A stretch of DNA of 8,088 nt from NCBI GenBank assembly GCA_029933535.1, contig JAOZNZ010000110.1, positions 864 to 8,951 of the forward strand. The letters are read 5' to 3'. The notes beneath the pieces are model-generated. The model was given only the letters and a program-made list of their open reading frames with translations, was not told where the DNA came from and did no database searches. The position numbers and the translations under genes are program-made. The stretch is from a bacterium. Its GTDB lineage: Bacteria > Auribacterota > UBA3054 > B51-G9. Within the stretch, counting starts at the first letter, position 1, and every line of letters starts with the position of its first letter. Below, piece by piece: positions 1-5,499 of the stretch.

Positions 1-351
1 TTTCGCATTTGATTCATGTAACAAATCAACATGATGCTCAAGTTTATGAGGTAACCATACATCGTCCTGATCAATAAAAGCAAGCCATTCACCTTTTGAT
101 TCTTTAATGCCGACATTTCGCGCGGAAGCAACTCCCCCGTTTTCTTTATTGATAATTTTCAGATTTTTTAAGATGAGACAAGAAGATGTTCTGATAACGC
201 GATGGATTATTTCACAGGAACTGTCACTGCTGCCATCATTAACGACAATCAATTCTGCATCATAAAAACTCTGCTGCCCGATAGACAGCAGAGTTTTTTC
301 GATAAATTCTTCGCCATTATAAAGCGGCAGGATTATGGAGATGAAAGGCAT
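1..351 (-). CDS. Family 2 glycosyltransferase, N-terminal part (cut by window edge)
   Basis: The minus frame starting at ATG 349-351 reads 117 codons without a stop to the window edge, so the C-terminal part is missing. The protein opens with MPFISIILPLYNGEEFIEKT, the usual first strand and loop of GT-A family 2 glycosyltransferases. It continues with VVNDGSSDSS (residues 36-45, nucleotide-binding Asp), ENGGVASARN (70-79) and FIDQDD (92-97), the DxD-type motif that binds the metal and the sugar nucleotide. Such enzymes transfer a sugar from a nucleotide donor at the cytoplasmic face of the membrane, usually for exopolysaccharide, LPS or glycan synthesis. Acceptor and sugar cannot be read from this part. 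No clear Shine-Dalgarno site precedes the ATG. The gene follows the dehydrogenase on the same strand after a repeat-rich gap of 142 bp. The family assignment is firm; the exact role is unknown. Confidence 0.93.
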   Translation of the reverse strand, partial: MPFISIILPLYNGEEFIEKTLLSIGQQSFYDAELIVVNDGSSDSSCEIIHRVIRTSSCLILKNLKIINKENGGVASARNVGIKESKGEWLAFIDQDDVWLPHKLEHHVDLLHESNAK

Positions 352-360
352 AATGAATTT

Positions 361-486
361 CTAATTGCTCTAATTGACCTAATTTCTAAAGAAATCCCAA
401 TAATCCAATAAAAAGAAAAAAACAAAATTGGTGTATTGGATTTTGGTCATTATTTTAGGTCAATTAGAAATTAGGTCAATTAGGTT
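361..486. repeat. Intergenic tandem and inverted repeat element
   Basis: This AT-rich stretch lies between the dehydrogenase stop and the glycosyltransferase start. A 20-bp perfect inverted repeat pairs 370-389 with 464-483. Inside it a second pair, AATCCAATA (402-410) and TATTGGATT (434-442), continues the structure and leaves a loop of about 23 nt. The right arm is also internally repeated: TTAGGTCAATTAG occurs at 455-467 and 471-483 with a 16-nt period. The left side has CTAATTG at 361-367 and 370-376. The whole could fold into one long imperfect hairpin. No typical U-tract follows, so it is not a textbook terminator, although it could slow or end transcription between the two minus-strand genes. 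It resembles dispersed intergenic repeats, but no second full copy is present in this window. Confidence 0.75.
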
Positions 487-493
487 AATTTAT

Positions 494-2176
494 TTATTTC
501 TCCCATTTATCACGGATCATCTTTTCGGTTTCCTTAGTAAGAATTTCTCCGTTCTCAAGAGTCATCGCAGAACCTTCGCAAATTGACTCAATATCAACAA
601 CAGCTGTCAAAGGAAGATCAACCGCATGAGGGTAAACAACGGTTTTTCCGGCAAATTTCGCGTCAATTAAAGCCTGCATTCCTTCCTTAAGAGAATCCAT
701 TCCGCCTACTGCAGCAAGAGCGTAAACAGGAGCTAATTTGCCCGTTTCCGTAAGCTCAAGCGTATGGCGGATATCATCCATACTCGATCCGCTTGACCCA
801 ATGAATCTTTGTCCCTGTGAAACAACTTTACCGATGTTAACAGTCGCGCTTTTACCTGCCGGAATTCCGGCGAAAATATTCATTAAGCCGTCTTCGCCAA
901 GCATTTTTGCTGCTCCTGCAAGAACAGCCGGAACCGGAACAAGCATGACTATATCCTCGAAACCTCCTTCGCTGAGTTCATATAATTTAGAATTAAAGGC
1001 GTCTTCGCTTTCGAAATTTTTAGGATTAAGAGTTATAAATTCAATTCCTTTCGCGTCAGCTTTAGCTTTGAGATGAAGTTTCAATTTTTCAAGTCTGTTG
1101 TCATCCATATCGGTAACAACTACTTTTTTAGGTCCATCATCCATTTCAAGAGCAAGTTGTGTGTGCATTTGTCCCATCGCTCCCGCACCGCCCGGCAGCC
1201 AAAGGCAGCCGTCTTTTTTAATAGTTTTTCTTGTATTATTTTTATATGCTTCAGCAACATCATTAGATTTTGTACCAACATATCTCCAGCCTTTATAATG
1301 TATGCTTCCGACATCAATATCAGCTTCAAGATCATCATAATCACCTGTAAGGCAGAAAACGCCGTACATTGTTAGTTGTCTTGATAAAGTTTCGATTTTT
1401 TCAACATTATGATTTCCAACAACAATTAAGTCATCAGCAGGTTCATCACAGTTATCGTCATTTTCAACTTTAATATTATATTCCGCGGCAAGTAATTCAA
1501 TTTCACTTTTTAATTCACTGTCAATATTTGAAGTAACAATACGTTCCGGAACATTATTTCTGCTGATAAGATTTGCGATTAATTTATTTGAAGGCTGACC
1601 ATCGCCAACGATTCTCATTAATCCTCCGCTTTTAATTTCGTTTCTGAAATTAATTCTATAGGCTGCGATAACGCAGGTCCACGGCTCGATAAGCGCTGCT
1701 TCTGATACAGTTAAATTGTCAGTGATTTTCAAAAGATAGCATCCATCATCACCATTAAGAATAGGTTCTGTCATAACGCTGTACTGAGCCATTCCGCCGT
1801 TAATAGCATAACCGTAAGCCAGACCTTTTCCGTTGACAAAAATGTCAGCCTGAATAATGAAGCGTTCACCAATTTCAAATTTATCGGCTAGATTCGCACC
1901 AACGCCGACAATAGAAAGCACTGCTTCATGACCGGGAATAACAGGTTCTTTTTTTAAATCGTCAACAATTACACGGGGGTGTTCTTCTCCTGCGCGAATA
2001 AGTTTAACATCGGAAAAGCAAAGACCGATAGCTTCTACTTTCATAAGGAGTTGATCATCGGAATATTCGGGAACGGGAATAAGGCTTGGTTTTTCGTTTT
2101 CGCCGAAAGTTTCCATACCGGCACCAAAGAGCTGCCATGCCAACATTTTTTCAGGTATATCAATTTTTGTATTCAT
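494..2176 (-). CDS. Zinc-dependent medium-chain dehydrogenase with two Rossmann-like regions
   Basis: This 560-residue protein belongs to the zinc alcohol/polyol dehydrogenase superfamily. The N-terminal GroES-like domain shows GLCFSD (catalytic-zinc Cys53), PGHEA (His83, Glu84) and EPWTCV (Glu164). The four-Cys structural zinc lobe is absent. Two nucleotide-binding-like regions follow. The first spans about 185-300 and has a degenerate glycine motif, RIVGDGQPSN. The second spans about 320-480 and has a good Rossmann loop, LPGGAGAMGQ (327-336), with an acidic strand end, VVVTDMDDNR. Usual family members have 340-420 residues and one such domain, so the extra length looks like a duplication or insertion. 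The tail region IGSSGSSMDDIRHTLE resembles sugar-phosphate dehydrogenases of the sorbose-1-phosphate reductase type, but this is a weak recollection and the substrate is unknown. The start is supported by a promoter 47 bp upstream; no Shine-Dalgarno site is visible. It is divergent from the UroD-like gene. Confidence 0.88.
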   Translation of the reverse strand: MNTKIDIPEKMLAWQLFGAGMETFGENEKPSLIPVPEYSDDQLLMKVEAIGLCFSDVKLIRAGEEHPRVIVDDLKKEPVIPGHEAVLSIVGVGANLADKFEIGERFIIQADIFVNGKGLAYGYAINGGMAQYSVMTEPILNGDDGCYLLKITDNLTVSEAALIEPWTCVIAAYRINFRNEIKSGGLMRIVGDGQPSNKLIANLISRNNVPERIVTSNIDSELKSEIELLAAEYNIKVENDDNCDEPADDLIVVGNHNVEKIETLSRQLTMYGVFCLTGDYDDLEADIDVGSIHYKGWRYVGTKSNDVAEAYKNNTRKTIKKDGCLWLPGGAGAMGQMHTQLALEMDDGPKKVVVTDMDDNRLEKLKLHLKAKADAKGIEFITLNPKNFESEDAFNSKLYELSEGGFEDIVMLVPVPAVLAGAAKMLGEDGLMNIFAGIPAGKSATVNIGKVVSQGQRFIGSSGSSMDDIRHTLELTETGKLAPVYALAAVGGMDSLKEGMQALIDAKFAGKTVVYPHAVDLPLTAVVDIESICEGSAMTLENGEILTKETEKMIRDKWEK

Positions 2177-2222
2177 TTTTTTATTATTTTGTTGTTAAAT
2201 CACTAAATTAATTATTTAATAA

Positions 2223-2251
2223 ATTCTATCAATTTAAGCAGTTATTGTCAA
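2223..2251 (-). promoter_or_regulatory. Sigma-70-type promoter of the dehydrogenase gene
   Basis: Read on the minus strand, TTGACA (2251-2246) is followed after exactly 17 bp by TAGAAT (2228-2223). The -35 box matches the consensus fully and the -10 box has one mismatch. The -10 box ends 47 bp before the dehydrogenase ATG, leaving a leader of about 40 nt. The match is strong by position and spacing; activity is inferred. Confidence 0.75.
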
Positions 2252-2306
2252 TCTATTGTTCTTTAGATCAAATCGTTTCGCTGTTAATTTATACTTCGAG
2301 TGATAG

Positions 2307-2365
2307 TTGTTATCGCATATTATTTGCATTTTACGCGTTAGATTGTTTGTTATCAATTTGCATTT
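2307..2365. repeat. Imperfect direct repeat between divergent promoters
   Basis: Two copies of the pair TTGTTATC + ATTTGCATTT occur, with 7 nt between the parts in the first copy (2307-2331) and 1 nt in the second (2347-2365). The eight-base parts are 40 bp apart and the ten-base parts 34 bp apart. The location midway between two divergent promoters fits a regulator-binding role. Chance similarity in AT-rich DNA remains possible. Confidence 0.4.
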
Positions 2366-2389
2366 CACATATAATTCATTCCAAGCTAT

Positions 2390-2418
2390 TTGACAGTAAT
2401 CAAAATATAACGTATAAT
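2390..2418 (+). promoter_or_regulatory. Consensus sigma-70-type promoter of the UroD-like gene
   Basis: TTGACA (2390-2395) and TATAAT (2413-2418) are both perfect consensus boxes, and the spacer is 17 bp. Transcription would begin near 2425, giving a leader of about 49 nt that contains the hairpin repeat just before the ATG at 2474. A perfect promoter suggests strong expression unless it is repressed. Confidence 0.82.
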
Positions 2419-2445
2419 TTTAACAATAGATTATAACCTCTAAAT

Positions 2446-2473
2446 CGTAAGCTGGAAGCTTACGTTACTTTAT
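2446..2473 (+). repeat. 28-bp hairpin repeat, copy 1 (abuts UroD-like start codon)
   Basis: The stem CGTAAGC (2446-2452) pairs perfectly with GCTTACG (2458-2464) around the loop TGGAA. The conserved tail TTACTTTAT (2465-2473) runs directly into the ATG at 2474. A second copy lies at 6812-6839, with 25 of 28 identical bases. In the UroD-like mRNA the hairpin would lie 10-28 nt upstream of the start codon, where a ribosome-binding site is expected, and no Shine-Dalgarno site is seen. Confidence 0.8.
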
Positions 2474-3502
2474 ATGAAAAAATCTTTCCTGCCACTTACA
2501 CGTAAACAAGTTGCCGACGTTGTCGAAAGAAAATCTTCCGCTCCGCGCGTCCCGATGATTCACGCGAAAGACTGGGGCGAGGGTCTCGTTGAGCAGTACG
2601 GTGATAAACTAAAACAGTTCGACAAATATCCTGAAGACGCGGAATCAATTATGATTAAACCGGTTAACGCGGAAACGATGAACCTTTCATGGGAATGGAA
2701 TACAAACGCCGCTCACGATTCAAGAATCGTAATTGATGACTGGGCAAAACTTGATGAATTTATTGATAAATTGCCTTCACCGGAAAATGATCCTCAAATT
2801 GAGATTGCGGTTAAAAAAACTGAGAAAATAAGACAAATTGACCGCTATCTCCTTTTTGGATGGTGGAGACTTTTCTTTGAACGACCGTGGGATTTGCGCG
2901 GTATGGAAAATCTTATGGTTGATTATTATAACGAACCGGAAAATGTTCATAAACTCCATTCAGCTCTGCTGAATCATTTCATAAAATATCTCGACTTTGC
3001 CGCGCGGGAAATCAAACCGGACGGTTTTTGGACAAGCGATGATCTTGGTCATCAAACTTCACTAATGATGTCACCGGCGATTTTCCGGGAATTTATCAAA
3101 CCGTATTATAAAAAAATCGGTGCGTTTCTTAAAGAAAAAAATGTTCACTGGTGGCTGCACAGTTGTGGTAATAATACTGAGATTATGCCTGATCTTGTCG
3201 AAACAGGTGTGACCGTTTTTCATCCCGTTCAAAAAGGTACAATGGATGAAATAAAAATTGCACGAGAACTCAGCGATAAACTCTCTTTTCTAGTGGGTTT
3301 CGATGTACAACACATTATTCAGGAAGCAGATGAACAAGGCGTGCGAAAAGAAGTCCGGTACTTAATTGATACTTTCAACACTTCAAAAGGTGGAATGTGC
3401 CTGGCCGCCGGAAATGGAATTGTCTCCGGCACGCCATTGGAAAATATTGAAGCTTTTCTTAATGAAACTTTTATTTACAGTTCTAATTCTTCATTACATT
3501 GA
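2474..3502 (+). CDS. UroD/MtaA-family protein (uroporphyrinogen decarboxylase-like)
   Basis: This 342-residue protein has the single-domain length and motifs of the uroporphyrinogen decarboxylase superfamily, which also includes the cobalamin-dependent methyltransferases MtaA and CmuA. Visible segments are PDGFWTSDDLGHQ (182-194), SPAIFREFIKPYY (200-212), WWLHSCGNN (226-234) and GTPLENIEAFL (319-329). His229-x-Cys231 resembles the zinc-thiolate site of the methyltransferase branch, and Cys309 in GGMCLAAGNG sits where a third ligand could be. The short basic N-terminus, without the usual heme-enzyme start, also argues against true heme synthesis. No corrinoid protein or heme gene is in the window, so substrate and reaction are open. 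An in-frame TAA at 2441-2443 rules out an N-terminal extension beyond it, and the ATG lies 56 bp after a perfect -10 box. The gene ends inside the stop region of the opposing gene, overlapping it by 9 bp. Confidence 0.88.
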   Translation: MKKSFLPLTRKQVADVVERKSSAPRVPMIHAKDWGEGLVEQYGDKLKQFDKYPEDAESIMIKPVNAETMNLSWEWNTNAAHDSRIVIDDWAKLDEFIDKLPSPENDPQIEIAVKKTEKIRQIDRYLLFGWWRLFFERPWDLRGMENLMVDYYNEPENVHKLHSALLNHFIKYLDFAAREIKPDGFWTSDDLGHQTSLMMSPAIFREFIKPYYKKIGAFLKEKNVHWWLHSCGNNTEIMPDLVETGVTVFHPVQKGTMDEIKIARELSDKLSFLVGFDVQHIIQEADEQGVRKEVRYLIDTFNTSKGGMCLAAGNGIVSGTPLENIEAFLNETFIYSSNSSLH

Positions 3503-4258
3503 AGCCGATTTCCACCATTCATAATGATTTTTTTTCAAATCTTCAGTTGACGGAAAAGGGAAATAAAGTACACCTTTTTGATTACCAATATAAAAACCGT
3601 TTTTTGACCAGTGAATTATATTGCTTAAAGTGTGTGTACGATCTACAGTTTTAGTTTCTTTATTTTTGTCAGCCAAATCAATAAGGCAGTCGCGAATATG
3701 CTCAATTCTTGGTGAATATAATTCTCCCGGATCAACTTCACTTGGATTTTCTGCCCACTCAGGCAACTTCATATCTGCGAAAAAGATTTTCGGCACGTGC
3801 ATTCGATTACACTTGTTAGTAATAAAGCTGCAGAAATCAGGCGGATTCAACGCACTTACTATCAGTGGACTTACAGGAGTGATTTCATCATATAAATGAT
3901 ATTTGGTAGAAAAAGAAGCAGGCATGATGCTTTGCTTCAATTCAAGCACTCGGCCGTCTCGCGTAGTAATATAAAGATTGTTTATCATATCTACCGGAAT
4001 ATGTTCCAACACGCGATAAATACTGACATAAACAGAATGTTTAGCCTTGCCGTCAGAATGTGAAACACACTGTTCAGTCGCGCTTGCCAAATCAAAATAT
4101 TCATTTTCAAAACCGTCTTTAATATCAAAATAAATTGCCTGACTGTGAGTCCGCTTTAACGTGCCTACAGAAAGATATTGGCCAAACTCGATTGGCGGAA
4201 GCATAGACATAATCAGCGATTCCGGAAGCATTGAAAGATATAAATATTTTTTTGACAT
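3494..4258 (-). CDS. Conserved-looking protein of unknown function, 254 residues
   Basis: I cannot assign a characterised family. The protein is soluble in appearance, with no signal peptide and no membrane segment. The N-terminal stretch YLYLSMLPESLIMSMLPP (residues 5-22), followed by EFGQYLSVGTLKRTHSQA (24-41), looks like a conserved opening. I have a vague, unverified memory of similar hypothetical proteins in carbohydrate-related clusters. Later parts include VSIYRVLEHIPVDMINNLY, TTRDGRVLEL and a tryptophan-rich end, YEWWKSASM. Scattered cysteines do not form a clear metal motif. The start is well supported: AAGGAGGT lies 4 nt before the ATG, and a TTTACA-17-TATAAT promoter lies about 70 bp upstream. 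The gene converges on the UroD-like gene with overlapping stops, so antisense effects at the 3' ends are possible. Codon use and base composition resemble the neighbours. Confidence 0.85.
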   Translation of the reverse strand: MSKKYLYLSMLPESLIMSMLPPIEFGQYLSVGTLKRTHSQAIYFDIKDGFENEYFDLASATEQCVSHSDGKAKHSVYVSIYRVLEHIPVDMINNLYITTRDGRVLELKQSIMPASFSTKYHLYDEITPVSPLIVSALNPPDFCSFITNKCNRMHVPKIFFADMKLPEWAENPSEVDPGELYSPRIEHIRDCLIDLADKNKETKTVDRTHTLSNIIHWSKNGFYIGNQKGVLYFPFPSTEDLKKNHYEWWKSASM

Positions 4259-4262
4259 TAGG

Positions 4263-4270
4263 ACCTCCTT
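4263..4270 (-). promoter_or_regulatory. Strong Shine-Dalgarno site of the 254-residue protein gene
   Basis: On the minus strand AAGGAGGT lies 4 nt before ATG 4258-4256. It is a full anti-16S match and fixes the start codon. It contrasts with the dehydrogenase and UroD-like genes, which lack any such site. Confidence 0.85.
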
Positions 4271-4326
4271 GTTTTATAATTAAATGTTTTTTTAAATAAT
4301 TTCAAAAGAAAACATAACTTACTTAT

Positions 4327-4355
4327 ATTATACATAATTAATTCACCTATGTAAA
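4327..4355 (-). promoter_or_regulatory. Sigma-70-type promoter of the 254-residue protein gene
   Basis: On the minus strand TTTACA (4355-4350) is followed after 17 bp by TATAAT (4332-4327). Only one base departs from consensus. It lies in the 110-bp gap after the Fic gene, so the 254-residue protein can be transcribed independently of the upstream toxin-antitoxin-like pair. Confidence 0.72.
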
Positions 4356-4368
4356 GTTGCAATTTTTA

Positions 4369-4965
4369 TTATAATCTTGCGAATTCAATTAAAGGTTGAA
4401 TGTTTCCTTTATCAGCTTTTTTTATCGCATTCAAATAATTAGTTCTTGCTTCACTTTTTTTATTTAGGTTACAGCTGCTCCAAGTAAAATAACTTTTTTC
4501 AAAAATATTACTAATAATCACATCCGCCATAAGCCTGGAATGCCTGCCATTACCATTAGGAAAGCAGTGGATTTCCACAAGTCTGTGTTTAAATCTTATA
4601 GCAATTTCATCTTCGGAATAAGTTTTATTTTCGACCCAAAATATGCAATCATCTATCAAGCGTCTAAGCTCTTCACCAATCAAATATTTATCAACGCCTA
4701 TATTTTTGTTTGTTTTTCTAAATTTACCTGCCCAAACCCAGGTATCGCAAAACATTTTATTGTGAAGTAATTTCACAAATCGTTCAGAAAAAACATCTTC
4801 TATTTTGAATTTTCTTGAAATCGTCCATTCAATAGCTTTCTCAATATTTAATTGCTCAAATTCATCCAGTTCACCTCTTGTGCTTATAGTTTTTATTAAC
4901 AAGCCTTCGTTTTCATCTCCATCAAGAGGCGTTTGCCCATCTATATATTCCAAATTTAGTCCCAT
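4369..4965 (-). CDS. Fic-domain protein, mobile mystery protein B family
   Basis: This 198-residue protein belongs to the Fic/Doc superfamily, whose members mostly attach AMP to target proteins. The core motif is HCFPNGNGRHSR (residues 133-144). It keeps the catalytic His133, Phe135, the phosphate-binding GNGR and the second Arg144. Asn137 stands where most Fic enzymes have a metal-binding Asp or Glu. The N-terminal region GQTPLDGDENEGLL (10-23), followed by ISTRGELDEFEQ, and the segment WVWAGKFR (76-83) with the flap KNIGVDKYLI are typical of the mobile mystery B group (TIGR02613 as I recall it). I see no clear inhibitory (S/T)xxxE(G/N) helix in this protein. Its start codon lies inside the end of the upstream regulator gene, with a 10-bp overlap, suggesting coupled translation. 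The usual pairing with a mobile mystery A protein supports a toxin-antitoxin-like module; toxicity itself is not shown by sequence. Confidence 0.93.
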   Translation of the reverse strand: MGLNLEYIDGQTPLDGDENEGLLIKTISTRGELDEFEQLNIEKAIEWTISRKFKIEDVFSERFVKLLHNKMFCDTWVWAGKFRKTNKNIGVDKYLIGEELRRLIDDCIFWVENKTYSEDEIAIRFKHRLVEIHCFPNGNGRHSRLMADVIISNIFEKSYFTWSSCNLNKKSEARTNYLNAIKKADKGNIQPLIEFARL

Positions 4966-5417
4966 AAGTATTTTGGCATTTTGTCCTTAATTTCATTTGC
5001 TTTATCACTAATTGCTATTTCCAAACGTTCCTGTTTATTTTCCTGATCTTCAAGTTTCATTGACTGTGATGTTCTTAAAACAATTTCCCTCGCCAGTTCA
5101 GTCGCGCGTTTATCAATCATTTCTTCAATTTTTTCATTATGAGGAACAAATCCATAAACTAATTTCATTCCCAAAACAGCACCGGCTTCTCTCAAAGATC
5201 TAATGGTTATTGAACCGTTTTCTTCTCGTTTTTCAATTTCTTTTATGCTTTGTGCGGTTATATTCAGGTTATTCCCTAACTGCCTCATCGACATTTTCAA
5301 GGCTGTTCTAATAGAATATATCCATCCTTTAGGCGGAATAACGCTGTTTTGCACGGATTTAAATTCGAGAAGTTTTTTGTCAACTTGCTCAATGATAAGT
5401 TTTTGTTTTGAGTTCAT
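4956..5417 (-). CDS. Helix-turn-helix regulator, mobile mystery protein A family
   Basis: This 153-residue protein has an XRE-like helix-turn-helix at about residues 33-82. It includes MSMRQLGNNLNITAQSIKEI and the following EKREENGSITIRSLREAG. The preceding PPKGWIYSIRTAL, the KLVYGFVP segment (85-92) and the later SMKLEDQE are characteristic of the mobile mystery protein A family (TIGR02612 as I recall it), which is found next to family B Fic proteins. The C-terminal half (about 95-153) is charged and probably helical, and may bind the Fic partner. It is first in a two-gene unit. Three repeated near-palindromic boxes between its promoter and start codon make autorepression likely. The ATG at 5417-5415 directly follows the first box, which also contains an AAGG that could serve as a weak Shine-Dalgarno site 10 nt upstream. 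Confidence 0.92.
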   Translation of the reverse strand: MNSKQKLIIEQVDKKLLEFKSVQNSVIPPKGWIYSIRTALKMSMRQLGNNLNITAQSIKEIEKREENGSITIRSLREAGAVLGMKLVYGFVPHNEKIEEMIDKRATELAREIVLRTSQSMKLEDQENKQERLEIAISDKANEIKDKMPKYLWD

Positions 5418-5433
5418 AAGGTTATTACCTTAA
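5418..5433 (-). promoter_or_regulatory. Operator-like box 1, adjacent to the regulator start codon
   Basis: On the plus strand the box reads AAGGTTATTACCTTAA. Its first 14 bases form a near-perfect palindrome with AAGGT/ACCTT arms and one central mismatch. It lies immediately before the start codon of the helix-turn-helix gene. Binding here could block transcription, and the same sequence in RNA could hide the AAGG ribosome-binding site. Confidence 0.75.
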
Positions 5434-5450
5434 AGTTATTTTGTTAATTT

Positions 5451-5466
5451 AAGGTTATTACTTTAA
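5451..5466 (-). promoter_or_regulatory. Operator-like box 2 of the mobile mystery A/B unit
   Basis: AAGGTTATTACTTTAA on the plus strand matches box 1 at 15 of 16 positions. Its start is 33 bp from the start of box 1, about three helical turns, so a bound regulator would sit on the same DNA face. Confidence 0.75.
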
Positions 5467-5482
5467 AATAAGAATGTTTTTT

Positions 5483-5498
5483 CAGGCTATTACCTTAA
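5483..5498 (-). promoter_or_regulatory. Operator-like box 3, over the predicted transcription start
   Basis: CAGGCTATTACCTTAA on the plus strand matches box 1 at 14 of 16 positions and begins 32 bp from box 2. The -10 box ends at 5500, so the expected transcription start near 5493 falls inside this box. That is an ideal place for repression. Confidence 0.72.
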
Positions 5499-5499
5499 T

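Larger units (their letters stand above)
2177..2473. other. Divergent intergenic region between dehydrogenase and UroD-like genes
   Basis: This 297-bp AT-rich region has no credible gene; a 63-codon plus-strand frame here has no protein-like composition. It contains two outward-facing sigma-70-type promoters, listed separately. The 138 bp between their -35 boxes holds an imperfect direct repeat. TTGTTATC followed by ATTTGCATTT occurs at 2307-2314 and 2322-2331, and again at 2347-2354 and 2356-2365. The repeat could be a shared operator for the divergent pair, but no regulator gene is adjacent. The right end (2446-2473) is a hairpin repeat. Confidence 0.7.

Noticed and set aside
202..411. 69-codon plus-strand reading frame
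   Set aside because: It lies opposite the glycosyltransferase, whose minus-strand translation shows clear family motifs.
738..1375. Several plus-strand and one minus-strand frame inside the dehydrogenase
   Set aside because: They are shadows of the dehydrogenase frame, with no recognisable motifs and no ribosome-binding sites.
2245..2436. 63-codon plus-strand frame in the divergent gap
   Set aside because: It has no ribosome-binding site, overlaps the promoter boxes and has composition expected of AT-rich intergenic DNA.
5418..5498. CRISPR-like array formed by the three spaced boxes
   Set aside because: The units are only 16 bp with about 16-bp AT-rich gaps and lie between a promoter and start codon, which fits operators.
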